A stretch of 64,000 nt of DNA from Oscillospiraceae bacterium (GTDB lineage: Bacteria > Bacillota > Clostridia > Oscillospirales > Ruminococcaceae). The stretch's first letter is position 1. The number at the start of each line of letters is the position of its first letter. A program made the position numbers and the translations under genes. The notes under the pieces are model-generated. The model saw only the letters and a list, made by a program, of their open reading frames with translations, had not been told where the DNA came from and searched no databases. The stretch lies in assembly GCA_900768125.1 (NCBI GenBank), contig CAAGBS010000061.1, forward strand, positions 1-64,000, read 5' to 3'. This document shows positions 7,891 through 15,796 of this stretch, in pieces.

Positions 7891-8791
7891 ATTGAATCAA
7901 ACTGCATACTATCATCTCCCCGGACTGTTCGAATTTTACGAACTTTACCGCGCTTTCCTGCCGCTTTACCGGGAGCACAGGGAGTATTTCTACGACTGGT
8001 GCGAGATAGGCTCGGTGTACGGCGCGCCCGCAGACTGTATCTGGAACGGCGGACGCGCGGGCTTCGGCGGCGGGGACCCACAGGAGGTCCTCGCGCTAAT
8101 GCGGGAATACGGAATTTCGGCGCGGCTGACGTTCAGCAATTCTCTGCTGCGTGAGGAACACCTCGCGGACAGGAAATGCAATTCGCTCTGCGCACTGTTC
8201 AGCGAGTACGGAGAGCCGCAGAACGGCGTTATAATCAGTTCGGATATGCTGATGGAGTATCTGAAAAAGAATTACCCGGGATTCTATTTCGTGTCCTCGA
8301 CCACCAAGGTGCTGACGGAATTTCAGCAGTTTAGGGACGAACTGGCGCGTGCGGACTTCCGGTATGTAGTCCCGGATTTTCGGCTGAACAAAGCATTCAG
8401 CGGGCTGGACAGCCTGAACGCCGCGCAGAAAGGCAAGGTGGAGTTCCTGTGCAACGAATGCTGCTGGTTTGGCTGCACCGACCGCAGAGCCTGCTACGAA
8501 AACGTCAGCCGCAGGAATCTCGGCGAGGACTGCACGGAGCACATCTGCAAGTCCCCGGGCGGCGGCGACGGCTACCGCTTCTCGGAAGCAATGAAAAATC
8601 CCGGATTCATCGGGGTGGACGATATCCGGGATATTTATATGCCTGCGGGATTTTCCAACTTCAAGATAGAGGGGAGAGGGCTTGGAAGCGCCCTGATACT
8701 CGAATTTTTACTGTACTACATGACTAAGCCTGAGTGTCAGCTTCTTGTCCGGGAAAATATCTATCTCGACAGCATGCTTGATCTATTCTGA
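7883..8791 (+). CDS. U32-peptidase-like TIM-barrel protein with cysteine cluster
   Basis: The protein is about 302 residues. The start is uncertain: TTG 7877, GTG 7883 (in GTGAGTGA, overlapping the upstream stop) and TTG 7892 are all possible, and the GTG is used here. A cysteine-rich segment (FLCNECCWFGCTDRRACY, about residues 190-207) and later Cys in the CTEHICK region, plus SNFKIEGRG near 265, recall the U32/UbiU-UbiV/TrhP group. In those proteins four Cys hold an iron-sulfur cluster and KIEGR is typical. The assignment is tentative because overall similarity is low. It follows the hydrolase gene with overlap, suggesting a shared but unknown pathway. Confidence 0.55.
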   Translation: MSELNQTAYYHLPGLFEFYELYRAFLPLYREHREYFYDWCEIGSVYGAPADCIWNGGRAGFGGGDPQEVLALMREYGISARLTFSNSLLREEHLADRKCNSLCALFSEYGEPQNGVIISSDMLMEYLKKNYPGFYFVSSTTKVLTEFQQFRDELARADFRYVVPDFRLNKAFSGLDSLNAAQKGKVEFLCNECCWFGCTDRRACYENVSRRNLGEDCTEHICKSPGGGDGYRFSEAMKNPGFIGVDDIRDIYMPAGFSNFKIEGRGLGSALILEFLLYYMTKPECQLLVRENIYLDSMLDLF

Positions 8792-8792
8792 T

Positions 8793-9740
8793 TTACAAGC
8801 CTTTCACAAACTTTGAATACGTACCGGCTTTCACTGTGTTGGCGCATTCGGCGATGTATTCGGAGTCTCCATCGTCCGACCAGCGGTCAAATTTCAGCCC
8901 ATTGCTGTCCTTTATTACGCCTCTGCCCTTGATGTTCACGCCGGAAACAAGTCCGAGGTAGATCGCGCTGCCGCATTCGGAGAAAAGCACGGTGCAGTTT
9001 TCGATGGCGCCGTAGTTTACGCCGGATATTCCACCGGTCGCCGCGCTGATGTAATATTCTTCCGTCTTTAATTCGTTCGGGTCTTCCGGCGGGAGGTTAA
9101 GCGAGTTCATTGCACAGCCTGTGAAAACGCACTCGGAGATGGTGCCGCGGTTCAGTCCGGCAATGCCGCCCTCGCCGAGCACTCCGCAGACAAAAGCGGA
9201 CGAGGAGCAGCCGGAGATCACGCAGTCCTTCGCGGAGACTACTCCGGCAATGCCGCCGCAGTAATTCTTGGTGGAACTGCCCTGATATGTGGTGCTGACC
9301 ATGCCGTTAACGGAGCAGTTGGTTATCCTCACGTCCTTTGAGCCGGCGGGAATGTACGACACCAGACCGCCCAGCATCTGGGTGTCGGTGGTTATCTTTG
9401 CGTTTTCGATATGTATGTTGTCGACCCTCGCGCCGGAACTGAGCTTTCTGAACAGCCCGCAGTCGTCGGAGGTCAGATTCTTTATCACGCTGTAATTATA
9501 GGCATAGAGAGTTCCGCTGAAATCGCTTATGCCTTTCCAGTCGAAGCCTGCAAGGTCGATGTCCTGATATATGTAATAAGTACCGCTGCCGGTCACTGCC
9601 GCAAGTTCCTCGGCGGTGGTGACTGCTATCCGGTCTGTGACTTTGACCGATGTTCCCGCCGCGCCTGCGGACAGTGGCTGTATTACGAACATTAATGCCG
9701 CAGTGACCGCCGCGATGATACTTCTGAGTTTACGCTTCAT
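8793..9740 (-). CDS. Secreted GLUG-repeat protein
   Basis: The 315-residue protein has a Sec signal peptide (MKRKLRSIIAAVTAAL..., probable cleavage after AGA). After a TAEELAAVTGSGTYYIYQDIDL segment come repeated short units: GGLVSYIPAGS, GGIAGVVSA, GGIAGLNRGTISECVF and GGISGVNYGAIENCTV. These are GLUG-type turns of a right-handed beta-helix, as found in bacterial surface proteins. No cell-wall anchor (LPXTG, SLH, dockerin) is visible. It is convergent with the U32-like gene, whose stop is 1 base away. Confidence 0.75.
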   Translation of the reverse strand: MKRKLRSIIAAVTAALMFVIQPLSAGAAGTSVKVTDRIAVTTAEELAAVTGSGTYYIYQDIDLAGFDWKGISDFSGTLYAYNYSVIKNLTSDDCGLFRKLSSGARVDNIHIENAKITTDTQMLGGLVSYIPAGSKDVRITNCSVNGMVSTTYQGSSTKNYCGGIAGVVSAKDCVISGCSSSAFVCGVLGEGGIAGLNRGTISECVFTGCAMNSLNLPPEDPNELKTEEYYISAATGGISGVNYGAIENCTVLFSECGSAIYLGLVSGVNIKGRGVIKDSNGLKFDRWSDDGDSEYIAECANTVKAGTYSKFVKGL

Positions 9741-9790
9741 GGTCTTCCTCCTATTATTGTGATTTGATGTAACTGATTCATCTGATTTTG

Positions 9791-9819
9791 ATTATATCAC
9801 GAATCTTATTAAAAGTCAA
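9791..9819 (-). promoter_or_regulatory. Promoter of the GLUG-repeat protein
   Basis: On the minus strand TTGACT (9814-9819) and TATAAT (9791-9796) have a 17-base spacer. It is back to back with a plus-strand promoter only 5 bases away. Confidence 0.7.
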
Positions 9820-9824
9820 GCGGT

Positions 9825-9853
9825 TTAACAGCTTTTTTTGTATGGCATATAAT
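9825..9853 (+). promoter_or_regulatory. Promoter of the DUF3343/desulfurase pair
   Basis: TTAACA (9825-9830) and TATAAT (9848-9853) have a 17-base spacer. The -35 boxes of this and the divergent promoter almost touch, so one bound regulator could affect both. Confidence 0.6.
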
Positions 9854-9911
9854 ATAGTGCAGGATAATAATGCCTGCTGCCGCAAGGCAAGGTCAACAAG
9901 GAGATGCTGTG

Positions 9912-10115
9912 ATGGACAACTTCATTATAAATACAAAATCAATGACCCAGGCGGAGAGGGTACGTCTCTACCTGGCGGAAAACGGAATAAAGAGCAGGGT
10001 GGAGCGTACGACCGGGCGGGGCGGCTGTACGTTTTCGCTGAGGATATACGGAGACCGCGAGACCGTATGTCCGCTGCTGCTGAAAATAGGCATAAGCTGT
10101 GGTATACCTCGATAA
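9912..10115 (+). CDS. DUF3343 protein (putative Se/S carrier-like)
   Basis: The 67-residue protein starts at an ATG with AAGGAGA 8 bases upstream; the frame is open to 9870 but nothing supports an earlier start. A Met/Thr-rich start, QAERVRLYLAENGI, and a GCTFSLRI then CGIPR ending fit DUF3343, a small family often encoded next to the EF2568-type cysteine desulfurase. That association is seen here as a 17-base overlap with the next gene. Published genome-context work linked this neighbourhood to selenium-dependent molybdenum hydroxylase maturation. No selD or hydroxylase gene is in the window. Confidence 0.75.
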   Translation: MDNFIINTKSMTQAERVRLYLAENGIKSRVERTTGRGGCTFSLRIYGDRETVCPLLLKIGISCGIPR

Positions 10116-11238
10116 CGCCGCCACCACTTACCCCAAACCCCGCAGCGTTTACCAGGCGTGGGGGCGCGCGATGACAAGATACGGCGCAAATCCGGGCAGG
10201 GCAGGGCACGCGATGTCGATGGAGACTTCGCAGGCGGTGTTTGCCAGCCGAATGAAGTGCGCGGAGTTTTTCGGCGCGGAGCCTGAGAATACAGTCTTCA
10301 CGCTGAACTGCACCCACGCGCTGAATCAGGCGGTAAAGGGACTGTTCAGACCGGGGGCGCATTACGTTGTCAGCGATATCGAGCACAATGCGGTGATACG
10401 CCCGGTTCACGCGCTGGCTTCCCGGGGGGCGTCCTACTCGCTGTTCGAGACTTCGCCGGAAACTGCGGCGACAGTCCGCAGCGCCGCCGAAGCGATACGC
10501 CCGGAGACCGTGGCACTGGTCTGCACCGCAGCAGGGAACGTCACCGGGCAGCTCCTGCCGGTAATGGAGCTTGCAGCGCTGTGCCGCAGGAAAAAAATAT
10601 GCTTCATAGTGGACGCGGCTCAGGGCGCGGGACTGCTTCCGCTGAGCCTTAAGGACGGAATAAACATCATCTGCACGGCAGGTCACAAGGGACTTTACGG
10701 TCCGATGGGTACCGGGCTGATGCTGACGGACGGCAAATACGAACTGGAAAGCCTGATTGAGGGCGGCACGGGAAGCGCCAGCGAAAGCCTAGAGCAGCCG
10801 GATTTCCTGCCGGACAGATTCGAAAGCGGGACCATAAACACGCCGGGGACAATAGCCCTCGGTGCTGGTGTGGATTTCGTAAGGCAGAAGACCCCTCAGA
10901 GGATACGAATGCACGAGACGGCACTCTGCCGCAGCTTCTGTGCGCAGCTTCGCAGGATACCCGGTATCCGGGTGTATTCTACAATAGACGACCAGCCGGA
11001 GCTTTACGCGCCGGTGGTGAGCTTTGCGATCGAGGGAGTGCCGTCCGCGGAGGCTTCCTCGGAGCTGAGCAGGATGGGGTTCTATATGCGCGGGGGATTG
11101 CACTGCGCTCCGCTGGCGCACAAAAAATTAGGCACGCTGGAGGAGGGAACTGTGCGGTTCGCTCCGTCGGCGTTCACGACGTTCGATGAAGTCAACGCGC
11201 TGGCAAGGGCTATCAGGTCGCGGGACTGGAAATACTGA
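10099..11238 (+). CDS. Cysteine desulfurase family protein (EF2568 type)
   Basis: The 379-residue PLP enzyme starts at GTG 10099, 17 bases inside the preceding gene. It has YLDNAATTYPKP at the start, an RYGANPGRAGH segment, the PLP lysine in TAGHKGLYGPMG (Lys about 197) and a catalytic-loop Cys in RGGLHCAPLAH (about 335). It should remove sulfur or selenium from (seleno)cysteine as a persulfide. The RGGLHC loop and overall length fit the EF2568-like subfamily rather than IscS. The DUF3343 partner could be the acceptor. Confidence 0.85.
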   Translation: MVYLDNAATTYPKPRSVYQAWGRAMTRYGANPGRAGHAMSMETSQAVFASRMKCAEFFGAEPENTVFTLNCTHALNQAVKGLFRPGAHYVVSDIEHNAVIRPVHALASRGASYSLFETSPETAATVRSAAEAIRPETVALVCTAAGNVTGQLLPVMELAALCRRKKICFIVDAAQGAGLLPLSLKDGINIICTAGHKGLYGPMGTGLMLTDGKYELESLIEGGTGSASESLEQPDFLPDRFESGTINTPGTIALGAGVDFVRQKTPQRIRMHETALCRSFCAQLRRIPGIRVYSTIDDQPELYAPVVSFAIEGVPSAEASSELSRMGFYMRGGLHCAPLAHKKLGTLEEGTVRFAPSAFTTFDEVNALARAIRSRDWKY

Positions 11239-11246
11239 TTTATTTA

Positions 11247-11276
11247 AGGGGAGGTCGCTGAGGTCTCCTCTTTTTT
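11247..11276 (+). terminator. Terminator after the desulfurase gene
   Basis: AGGGGAG (11247-11253) pairs with CTCCTCT (11265-11271), followed by a T run to 11276. Confidence 0.7.
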
Positions 11277-11359
11277 GTCGCAAATGCACAATTTTTTTAA
11301 TCGGGAACTGTTTATAAGAGATAAAACCTATAAAATTTATATGAATTGTTAAAAACCTA

Positions 11360-11388
11360 TTGACAAAGTGGGCTTTGTCTGATATAAT
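11360..11388 (+). promoter_or_regulatory. metNIQ promoter with a palindromic operator candidate
   Basis: Perfect TTGACA (11360-11365) and TATAAT (11383-11388) have a 17-base spacer. GACAAAG-TGGG-CTTTGTC (11362-11379) is a perfect 7-base dyad across the -35 box and spacer, well placed for a repressor. A second short dyad, CCTAT...ATAGG (11401-11417), lies at the start of the transcript. Confidence 0.75.
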
Positions 11389-11436
11389 CATCACATAAAG
11401 CCTATAGGAGAGATAGGCAAAGAGGAGGCGGAAATC

Positions 11437-11514
11437 ATGAACGCAATATTCACAAAGCTGCTCCGCAGGAATTTCCGCTTCGGACGAATGCCAAAGGCAG
11501 CGCCGCACAACTGA
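11437..11514 (+). CDS. Short leader ORF upstream of metN
   Basis: The ORF encodes 25 residues, starts with ATG and has GAGGAGGCG 6 bases upstream, an excellent ribosome binding site. The peptide is basic in the middle (KLLRRNFRFGR) and ends MPKAAPHN. It has a single internal Met and no Cys, so it is not an obvious methionine- or cysteine-sensing run. Its last codons form the 5' arm of the strong hairpin that follows. It could be a translated attenuator leader or a small protein. Confidence 0.5.
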   Translation: MNAIFTKLLRRNFRFGRMPKAAPHN

Positions 11515-11547
11515 CAAAGTCATGCGTGACTATCATGCGGCGCTGCC
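11496..11547 (+). promoter_or_regulatory. Leader hairpin overlapping the leader ORF end
   Basis: GGCAGCGCCGCA (11496-11507) pairs perfectly over 12 bases with TGCGGCGCTGCC (11536-11547). Inside, AGTCA (11518-11522) pairs with TGACT (11527-11531). No T run follows, so it is not a simple terminator. The stop codon of the leader ORF (11512-11514) is inside the loop, so a ribosome finishing the peptide would cover the 5' arm. Confidence 0.6.
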
Positions 11548-11607
11548 GGACTTCCGGGTAAAACAAAGCCTGAAAGCAGAGAATAAATCACGATGAGGTG
11601 AGAAAGC

Positions 11608-12642
11608 ATGATACGTCTGGAGCACATAACCAAGACCTACACCAACTCCGGCAGGAAATTCAACGCCGCAGACGATGTGAGCCTTGAAATAAAAAAAGGC
11701 GAGATATTCGGAATAATCGGCTTCTCCGGCGCGGGCAAGTCCACGCTGGTGCGCTGTATCAATCTTCTGGAGCGCCCGGACAAGGGGAGCGTCTTCATCA
11801 ACGGCATGGATATTACTGCGCTTCGCGGCGCGGAACTCCGCAGACAGCGCAAGAAGATAGGAATGATATTCCAGCACTTCAACCTGTTCGCTTCGCGGAC
11901 GGTATTGCAGAACGTCATCTTTCCGATACGCTACAGCGGGCTTTCCGCAGCGGCGCGCAGGAAGAAAGCCATGGAACTTCTCGAACTGGTAGGCATCGCC
12001 GATAAGGCGGGCGCGTACCCTTCGCAGCTTTCCGGCGGTCAGAAGCAGCGCGCGGCTATCGCGAGAGCGCTCGCGAGCGACCCGGAGATACTTCTCTGCG
12101 ACGAGGCTACATCAGCGCTCGACCCGCAGACCACCGAAGCGATACTGAAGCTGCTGAAATCCCTCAACGCAAAGCTGGGGCTGACGATAGTTCTCATCAC
12201 CCACCAGATGAACGTTGTAAAGGAGATATGCGACCGCACCGCCGTAATGGAAAACGGAAAGGTCGTAGAGCAGGGCGATGTGTTCGAGATTTTCGCGAAC
12301 CCGCAGCAGCAGGTGACCCGCTCCTTTGTGGACACGACTTCCTGCCTGAGCGGCATAAACACGCTCATCGAGGAAAAATCCCCGCTGGTGCAGCTTAAAC
12401 CCGGTCAGAAGATACTCAGGTTCAAGTACCTCGAAAGAAGCGCCTGCGAAGCGCTCGTCTCCACTATCTCACGCAAGTTCAACATCGACCTCAACATCGT
12501 GTTCGGAAGCATAGAGATAATCGGCGACAATCCGATAGGCGGGCTGGTCGTTATCGCAGACGGAAACGAGGACGATATCAGAAAAGCAGTGAAATATCTC
12601 TGCGATATCAATGTCGGAGTGGAGGTGATCCTCAGTGCGTGA
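11608..12642 (+). CDS. metN: Methionine ABC importer ATPase MetN
   Basis: The 344-residue cytoplasmic ATPase powers D/L-methionine uptake with MetI and MetQ. It has Walker A GFSGAGKST (about 39-47), QHFNLF Q-loop, signature LSGGQKQRAAIARAL (about 141), Walker B ILLCDEATSALDP and switch His in LITHQMN. The C-terminal region from about 265 (ILRFKYLERSACEALVSTIS...) is the NIL ligand-sensing domain of MetN-type ATPases, which lets methionine inhibit transport. It overlaps metI by 8 bases. Confidence 0.92.
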   Translation: MIRLEHITKTYTNSGRKFNAADDVSLEIKKGEIFGIIGFSGAGKSTLVRCINLLERPDKGSVFINGMDITALRGAELRRQRKKIGMIFQHFNLFASRTVLQNVIFPIRYSGLSAAARRKKAMELLELVGIADKAGAYPSQLSGGQKQRAAIARALASDPEILLCDEATSALDPQTTEAILKLLKSLNAKLGLTIVLITHQMNVVKEICDRTAVMENGKVVEQGDVFEIFANPQQQVTRSFVDTTSCLSGINTLIEEKSPLVQLKPGQKILRFKYLERSACEALVSTISRKFNIDLNIVFGSIEIIGDNPIGGLVVIADGNEDDIRKAVKYLCDINVGVEVILSA

Positions 12643-13315
12643 GTTCTTTGAAAGCATTATGCCGAACGTTATCCCCAAGCTTCCCGCGCTGTGGAACGCT
12701 ACGCTTGAAACGCTGGCGATGACAGGCATTTCCGCGCTGTACATTCTCGTGATAGGGATGGCGCTGGGTATCCTGCTGACGGTGACGAAAAAGGGCGGAC
12801 TGCTGGAAAATCCCGTGCTCTACCGCGTGCTGGATATAATAATCAACCTCCTGCGCTCGGTGCCGTTCATTATACTGCTGTTCCTGCTTATCCCTCTGAC
12901 GCGTATCATCAGCGGCACTTCGATAGGCGTTGCGGGTTCGATCTTCCCGCTCATCGTGGGAACAGTCCCGTTCTTCTCACGACAGGCTGAGGCGGCGCTC
13001 GCGGGCGTAAATCCTGGGCTTATTGAAGCCGCGCAGTCGATGGGCTGCTCAAAGCTGGGTATCATTTTCAGGGTGTACCTCCGCGAGAGCATTCCGGCGC
13101 TTTCCCGCGGCATCACCATCACGCTGATAAACCTTGTCGGACTCACCGCTATGGCGGGTGCGGTCGGCGCGGGCGGACTCGGCAATTTCGCCTACGTTCA
13201 GGGCGTTCAGCGCAACTTCTACGATATTATCGTTGCGGCGGTAATAGTTCTGGTGCTCATCGTTCAGGTGATACAGATAGCCGGCAACATCATCGCAAAG
13301 AAAACAGAAAAATAA
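12635..13315 (+). CDS. metI: Methionine ABC importer permease MetI
   Basis: The 226-residue protein starts at GTG 12635 inside metN, with GGAGGTGA upstream. It has about five hydrophobic spans and the family's SVPFIILLFLLIPLTR and EAAQSMGCSKLGIIFRVYLRE-type coupling segments. It forms the transmembrane channel for MetN and MetQ. Confidence 0.92.
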   Translation: MREFFESIMPNVIPKLPALWNATLETLAMTGISALYILVIGMALGILLTVTKKGGLLENPVLYRVLDIIINLLRSVPFIILLFLLIPLTRIISGTSIGVAGSIFPLIVGTVPFFSRQAEAALAGVNPGLIEAAQSMGCSKLGIIFRVYLRESIPALSRGITITLINLVGLTAMAGAVGAGGLGNFAYVQGVQRNFYDIIVAAVIVLVLIVQVIQIAGNIIAKKTEK

Positions 13316-13380
13316 ACCGGTCAATGGCAACGCCGCCGACCGTAAATTAATAAAAAACAAGTTCAAAGGAGAACAACACT

Positions 13381-14316
13381 ATGTCTATCAGAAATAAGTT
13401 CGCATTTTCCCTCGCAGCAGTTCTTGCAGCGCTTTCGCTGACCGCTTGCAGCGGCAGCACTTCCTCCGCTGATTCCTCTGCGTCTGATTCCTCTGCGGCA
13501 GAGAGCGCTTCCACCGCTGAGAACTCCGACAACGCTGATAACGCAGACAGCGAAGCAGCTTACTCCCCGGAGAACCCCGTTACCGTAAAGATCGGTCTTA
13601 CCGGAAACGTATACGAGGACATCTGGAACCCCATCAAGGAGAAGCTCGCTCCCGAGGGGATCAACATTGAATACGAGCAGTTCACGAGCTTCAACATTCC
13701 GAACAATGCGCTCAACAGCGGCGAGATCGACATGAATGCGTTCCAGCACCATGCTTACTTCAACAACGATGTCGCTTCCAACGGCTACGACCTGACCGCC
13801 ATCGGCGACACCTACATCGTGGCAATGAACATCTACACCGCTAAGGACTACACCATCGAGAGCGCACTCGCTTCCACCGATACGCTCAAGATCGCAGTTC
13901 CGAACGACGTAACCAACGAGGGCAGAGCGCTGAAGCTCCTCGAAAGCGCAGGCTTCTTCACCATCAACGCTGAAGCGGGCGCTTCCCCTGAGATCACCGA
14001 TATCACTGAGTATGCAGTTCCGGTAGAATTTGTTGAAGTTGACGCAAACCTTGTTTACTCCGTTATCCAGGACGTTGACCTCGCAGTTATCAACGGCAAC
14101 TACGCGCTTGACAGCGGTTTGACTGCCGACGACGCTATCTACAAGGAAAGCGAGTACGCAGACAACAGCTACTACTGCCTCATCGCGGTACGCACCGAGG
14201 ACGCTGAGAACCCCGTTTACAAGCGCATCGTTGAAGCTTACCAGACTCAGGACACCATCGACATCTACAACAACGAGTTCAAGGGATTCTTCGTTCCCGC
14301 CTGGACATTAGGCTAA
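13381..14316 (+). CDS. metQ: Methionine-binding lipoprotein MetQ
   Basis: The 311-residue lipoprotein has lipobox LTAC (Cys about 23), then a Ser/Ala/Asp-rich linker to about residue 60. The NlpA/MetQ domain follows: VTVKIGLTGNVYEDIWNPIKEKL, then FQHHAYF, the conserved ligand-side segment of this family. Its codons are biased toward a limited set, suggesting high expression. The ligand (methionine or a derivative) is inferred from family and operon. Confidence 0.9.
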   Translation: MSIRNKFAFSLAAVLAALSLTACSGSTSSADSSASDSSAAESASTAENSDNADNADSEAAYSPENPVTVKIGLTGNVYEDIWNPIKEKLAPEGINIEYEQFTSFNIPNNALNSGEIDMNAFQHHAYFNNDVASNGYDLTAIGDTYIVAMNIYTAKDYTIESALASTDTLKIAVPNDVTNEGRALKLLESAGFFTINAEAGASPEITDITEYAVPVEFVEVDANLVYSVIQDVDLAVINGNYALDSGLTADDAIYKESEYADNSYYCLIAVRTEDAENPVYKRIVEAYQTQDTIDIYNNEFKGFFVPAWTLG

Positions 14317-14336
14317 TTCGTAATTCATAATTCGTA

Positions 14337-14405
14337 ATTCGGAATTATGATGCCGCTTCGCGGATATGTCAAATACCTGCGGACGGCATCGGATTCCGAA
14401 TTTTT
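14337..14405 (+). terminator. Long imperfect hairpin after metQ
   Basis: ATTCGGAAT...GATGCCG (from 14337) pairs with CGGCATC...ATTCCGAAT (to 14400), followed by five T. It is preceded by tandem AATTCGTAATTC-like units. It may end the metNIQ transcript or only reduce read-through into the oxidase gene. Confidence 0.55.
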
Positions 14406-14420
14406 AATGGAGGAATAGAA

Positions 14421-15785
14421 ATGCAGGAGCTTCTGAATATAATTCCGGATACGGATAGAGTAAAACTTGGCGACATCGAGGATAAGTACCTCTCAGACAC
14501 TCTCGGAAGATTAAAGGGCACGGCGGCTGCGCTGGTGTTCCCGAAGTCCACCGAGGAGGTCAGCGCGGTGATGAAATTCGCGAACGACCGCGGACTTCCG
14601 GTCACTCCGCGCGGCGCAGGCACTAACCTTGTCGGCTCGACCGTTCCCCACGGCGAGGGTATAATCCTTGATTTCTCGCTGATGAACCGCGTGCTTGAAA
14701 TAGATGAGGACACCTTCACAGCAGTAGTAGAACCCGGCGTTGTACTGCAGGATTTCCAGAAGCTGGTTGAGTCAAGGGGGCTGTTCTATCCCCCCGACCC
14801 GGGCGAGAAGATAGCCACCATCGGCGGCAACATCTCCACCAACGCAGGCGGAATGAGGGCGGTAAAGTACGGCGTTACCCGCGATTATGTCCGCGGACTG
14901 GAACTTGTGCTTGCGGACGGCAGAGTAGTCCAGGCGGGCACCAAGAACGTCAAGGACGCGAGCGGACTTTCGCTGAAGCATATCGTCATCGGCTCGGAGG
15001 GTACGCTTGCTGTCATCACCAAGTGCATTCTGAAGTTAGTCCCGAAGCCGGAGAAGTCGCTTTCTGTCGTCGTTCCGTTTCCGAACCTGTCCACCGGTAT
15101 TTCCGGCGTGCTGAGCATAATCCGCGCCAACGCGAACCCCACCGCCATCGAGTTCACCGAGCGTTCCGTGGTTGAACTCGGCGAGAAGTTCACAGGGCTG
15201 AAATTCCCGGTTCCCGAAGCGGGCGCGTACATTATTCTGACGTTCGACGGCACTGAAAGCTCCGTAAGCGACAGTGCCGCGAGAGTCCGCGAGGTCGCGC
15301 TGAAAGCCGGCGCGCTGGACTACATCACGCTCGACACCCCGGAATCCACCGCAAACATCTGGAAGATACGCGGCTGTCTCGTCAAGGCTGTGGAAGCGGT
15401 CAGCGAGCAGGAGCCGGTAGACCTGGTAGTTCCGATAAACCGCACCGCGGATTTCATCAAGTTCGTCCACGATACTGAGAATAAGTCCGGAATGAAGATG
15501 GTCGCATTCGGGCACGCGGGGGATGGCAACGTGCATCTCTGCATGGTGCGCGGAACACGCTCTGACGCTGAGTGGGAGCACGACCTCCACGAGAATATGA
15601 CTACAGTTTACAACTACGCATATTCCCTCGGCGGACTGACCTCCGGCGAGCATGGGATAGGCATAGCGAAGCGCCCCTACTTCCTCGGCGCGACTGCACC
15701 GGAGAACCTCGATTTAATGCGCTCCATCAAGACCGCCTTCGACCCGAAGCACATTCTCAACGACCACATTTCTTATCTTAAATAA
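14421..15785 (+). CDS. FAD-linked 2-hydroxyacid oxidase/dehydrogenase (GlcD family)
   Basis: The 454-residue protein has a PCMH-type FAD-binding half (residues about 35-215, with PVTPRGAGTNLVGSTVP and GGNISTNAGGMRAVKYGVTRDYV) and a C-terminal FAD-oxidase half with GHAGDGNVHL and TSGEHGIGIAKRPY. The family oxidises glycolate, D-lactate or other D-2-hydroxyacids to 2-oxoacids. It has no membrane span or Fe-S subunit gene. It lies between metQ and an aminotransferase 11 bases downstream, so the product may be transaminated. Confidence 0.85.
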   Translation: MQELLNIIPDTDRVKLGDIEDKYLSDTLGRLKGTAAALVFPKSTEEVSAVMKFANDRGLPVTPRGAGTNLVGSTVPHGEGIILDFSLMNRVLEIDEDTFTAVVEPGVVLQDFQKLVESRGLFYPPDPGEKIATIGGNISTNAGGMRAVKYGVTRDYVRGLELVLADGRVVQAGTKNVKDASGLSLKHIVIGSEGTLAVITKCILKLVPKPEKSLSVVVPFPNLSTGISGVLSIIRANANPTAIEFTERSVVELGEKFTGLKFPVPEAGAYIILTFDGTESSVSDSAARVREVALKAGALDYITLDTPESTANIWKIRGCLVKAVEAVSEQEPVDLVVPINRTADFIKFVHDTENKSGMKMVAFGHAGDGNVHLCMVRGTRSDAEWEHDLHENMTTVYNYAYSLGGLTSGEHGIGIAKRPYFLGATAPENLDLMRSIKTAFDPKHILNDHISYLK

Positions 15786-15796
15786 GGGGAACGAAC

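Noticed and set aside
14310..14345. Tandem AATTCGTAATTC units as a CRISPR-like or iteron array
   Set aside because: Only about three short imperfect units occur without spacers. They belong to the terminator-like hairpin after metQ.
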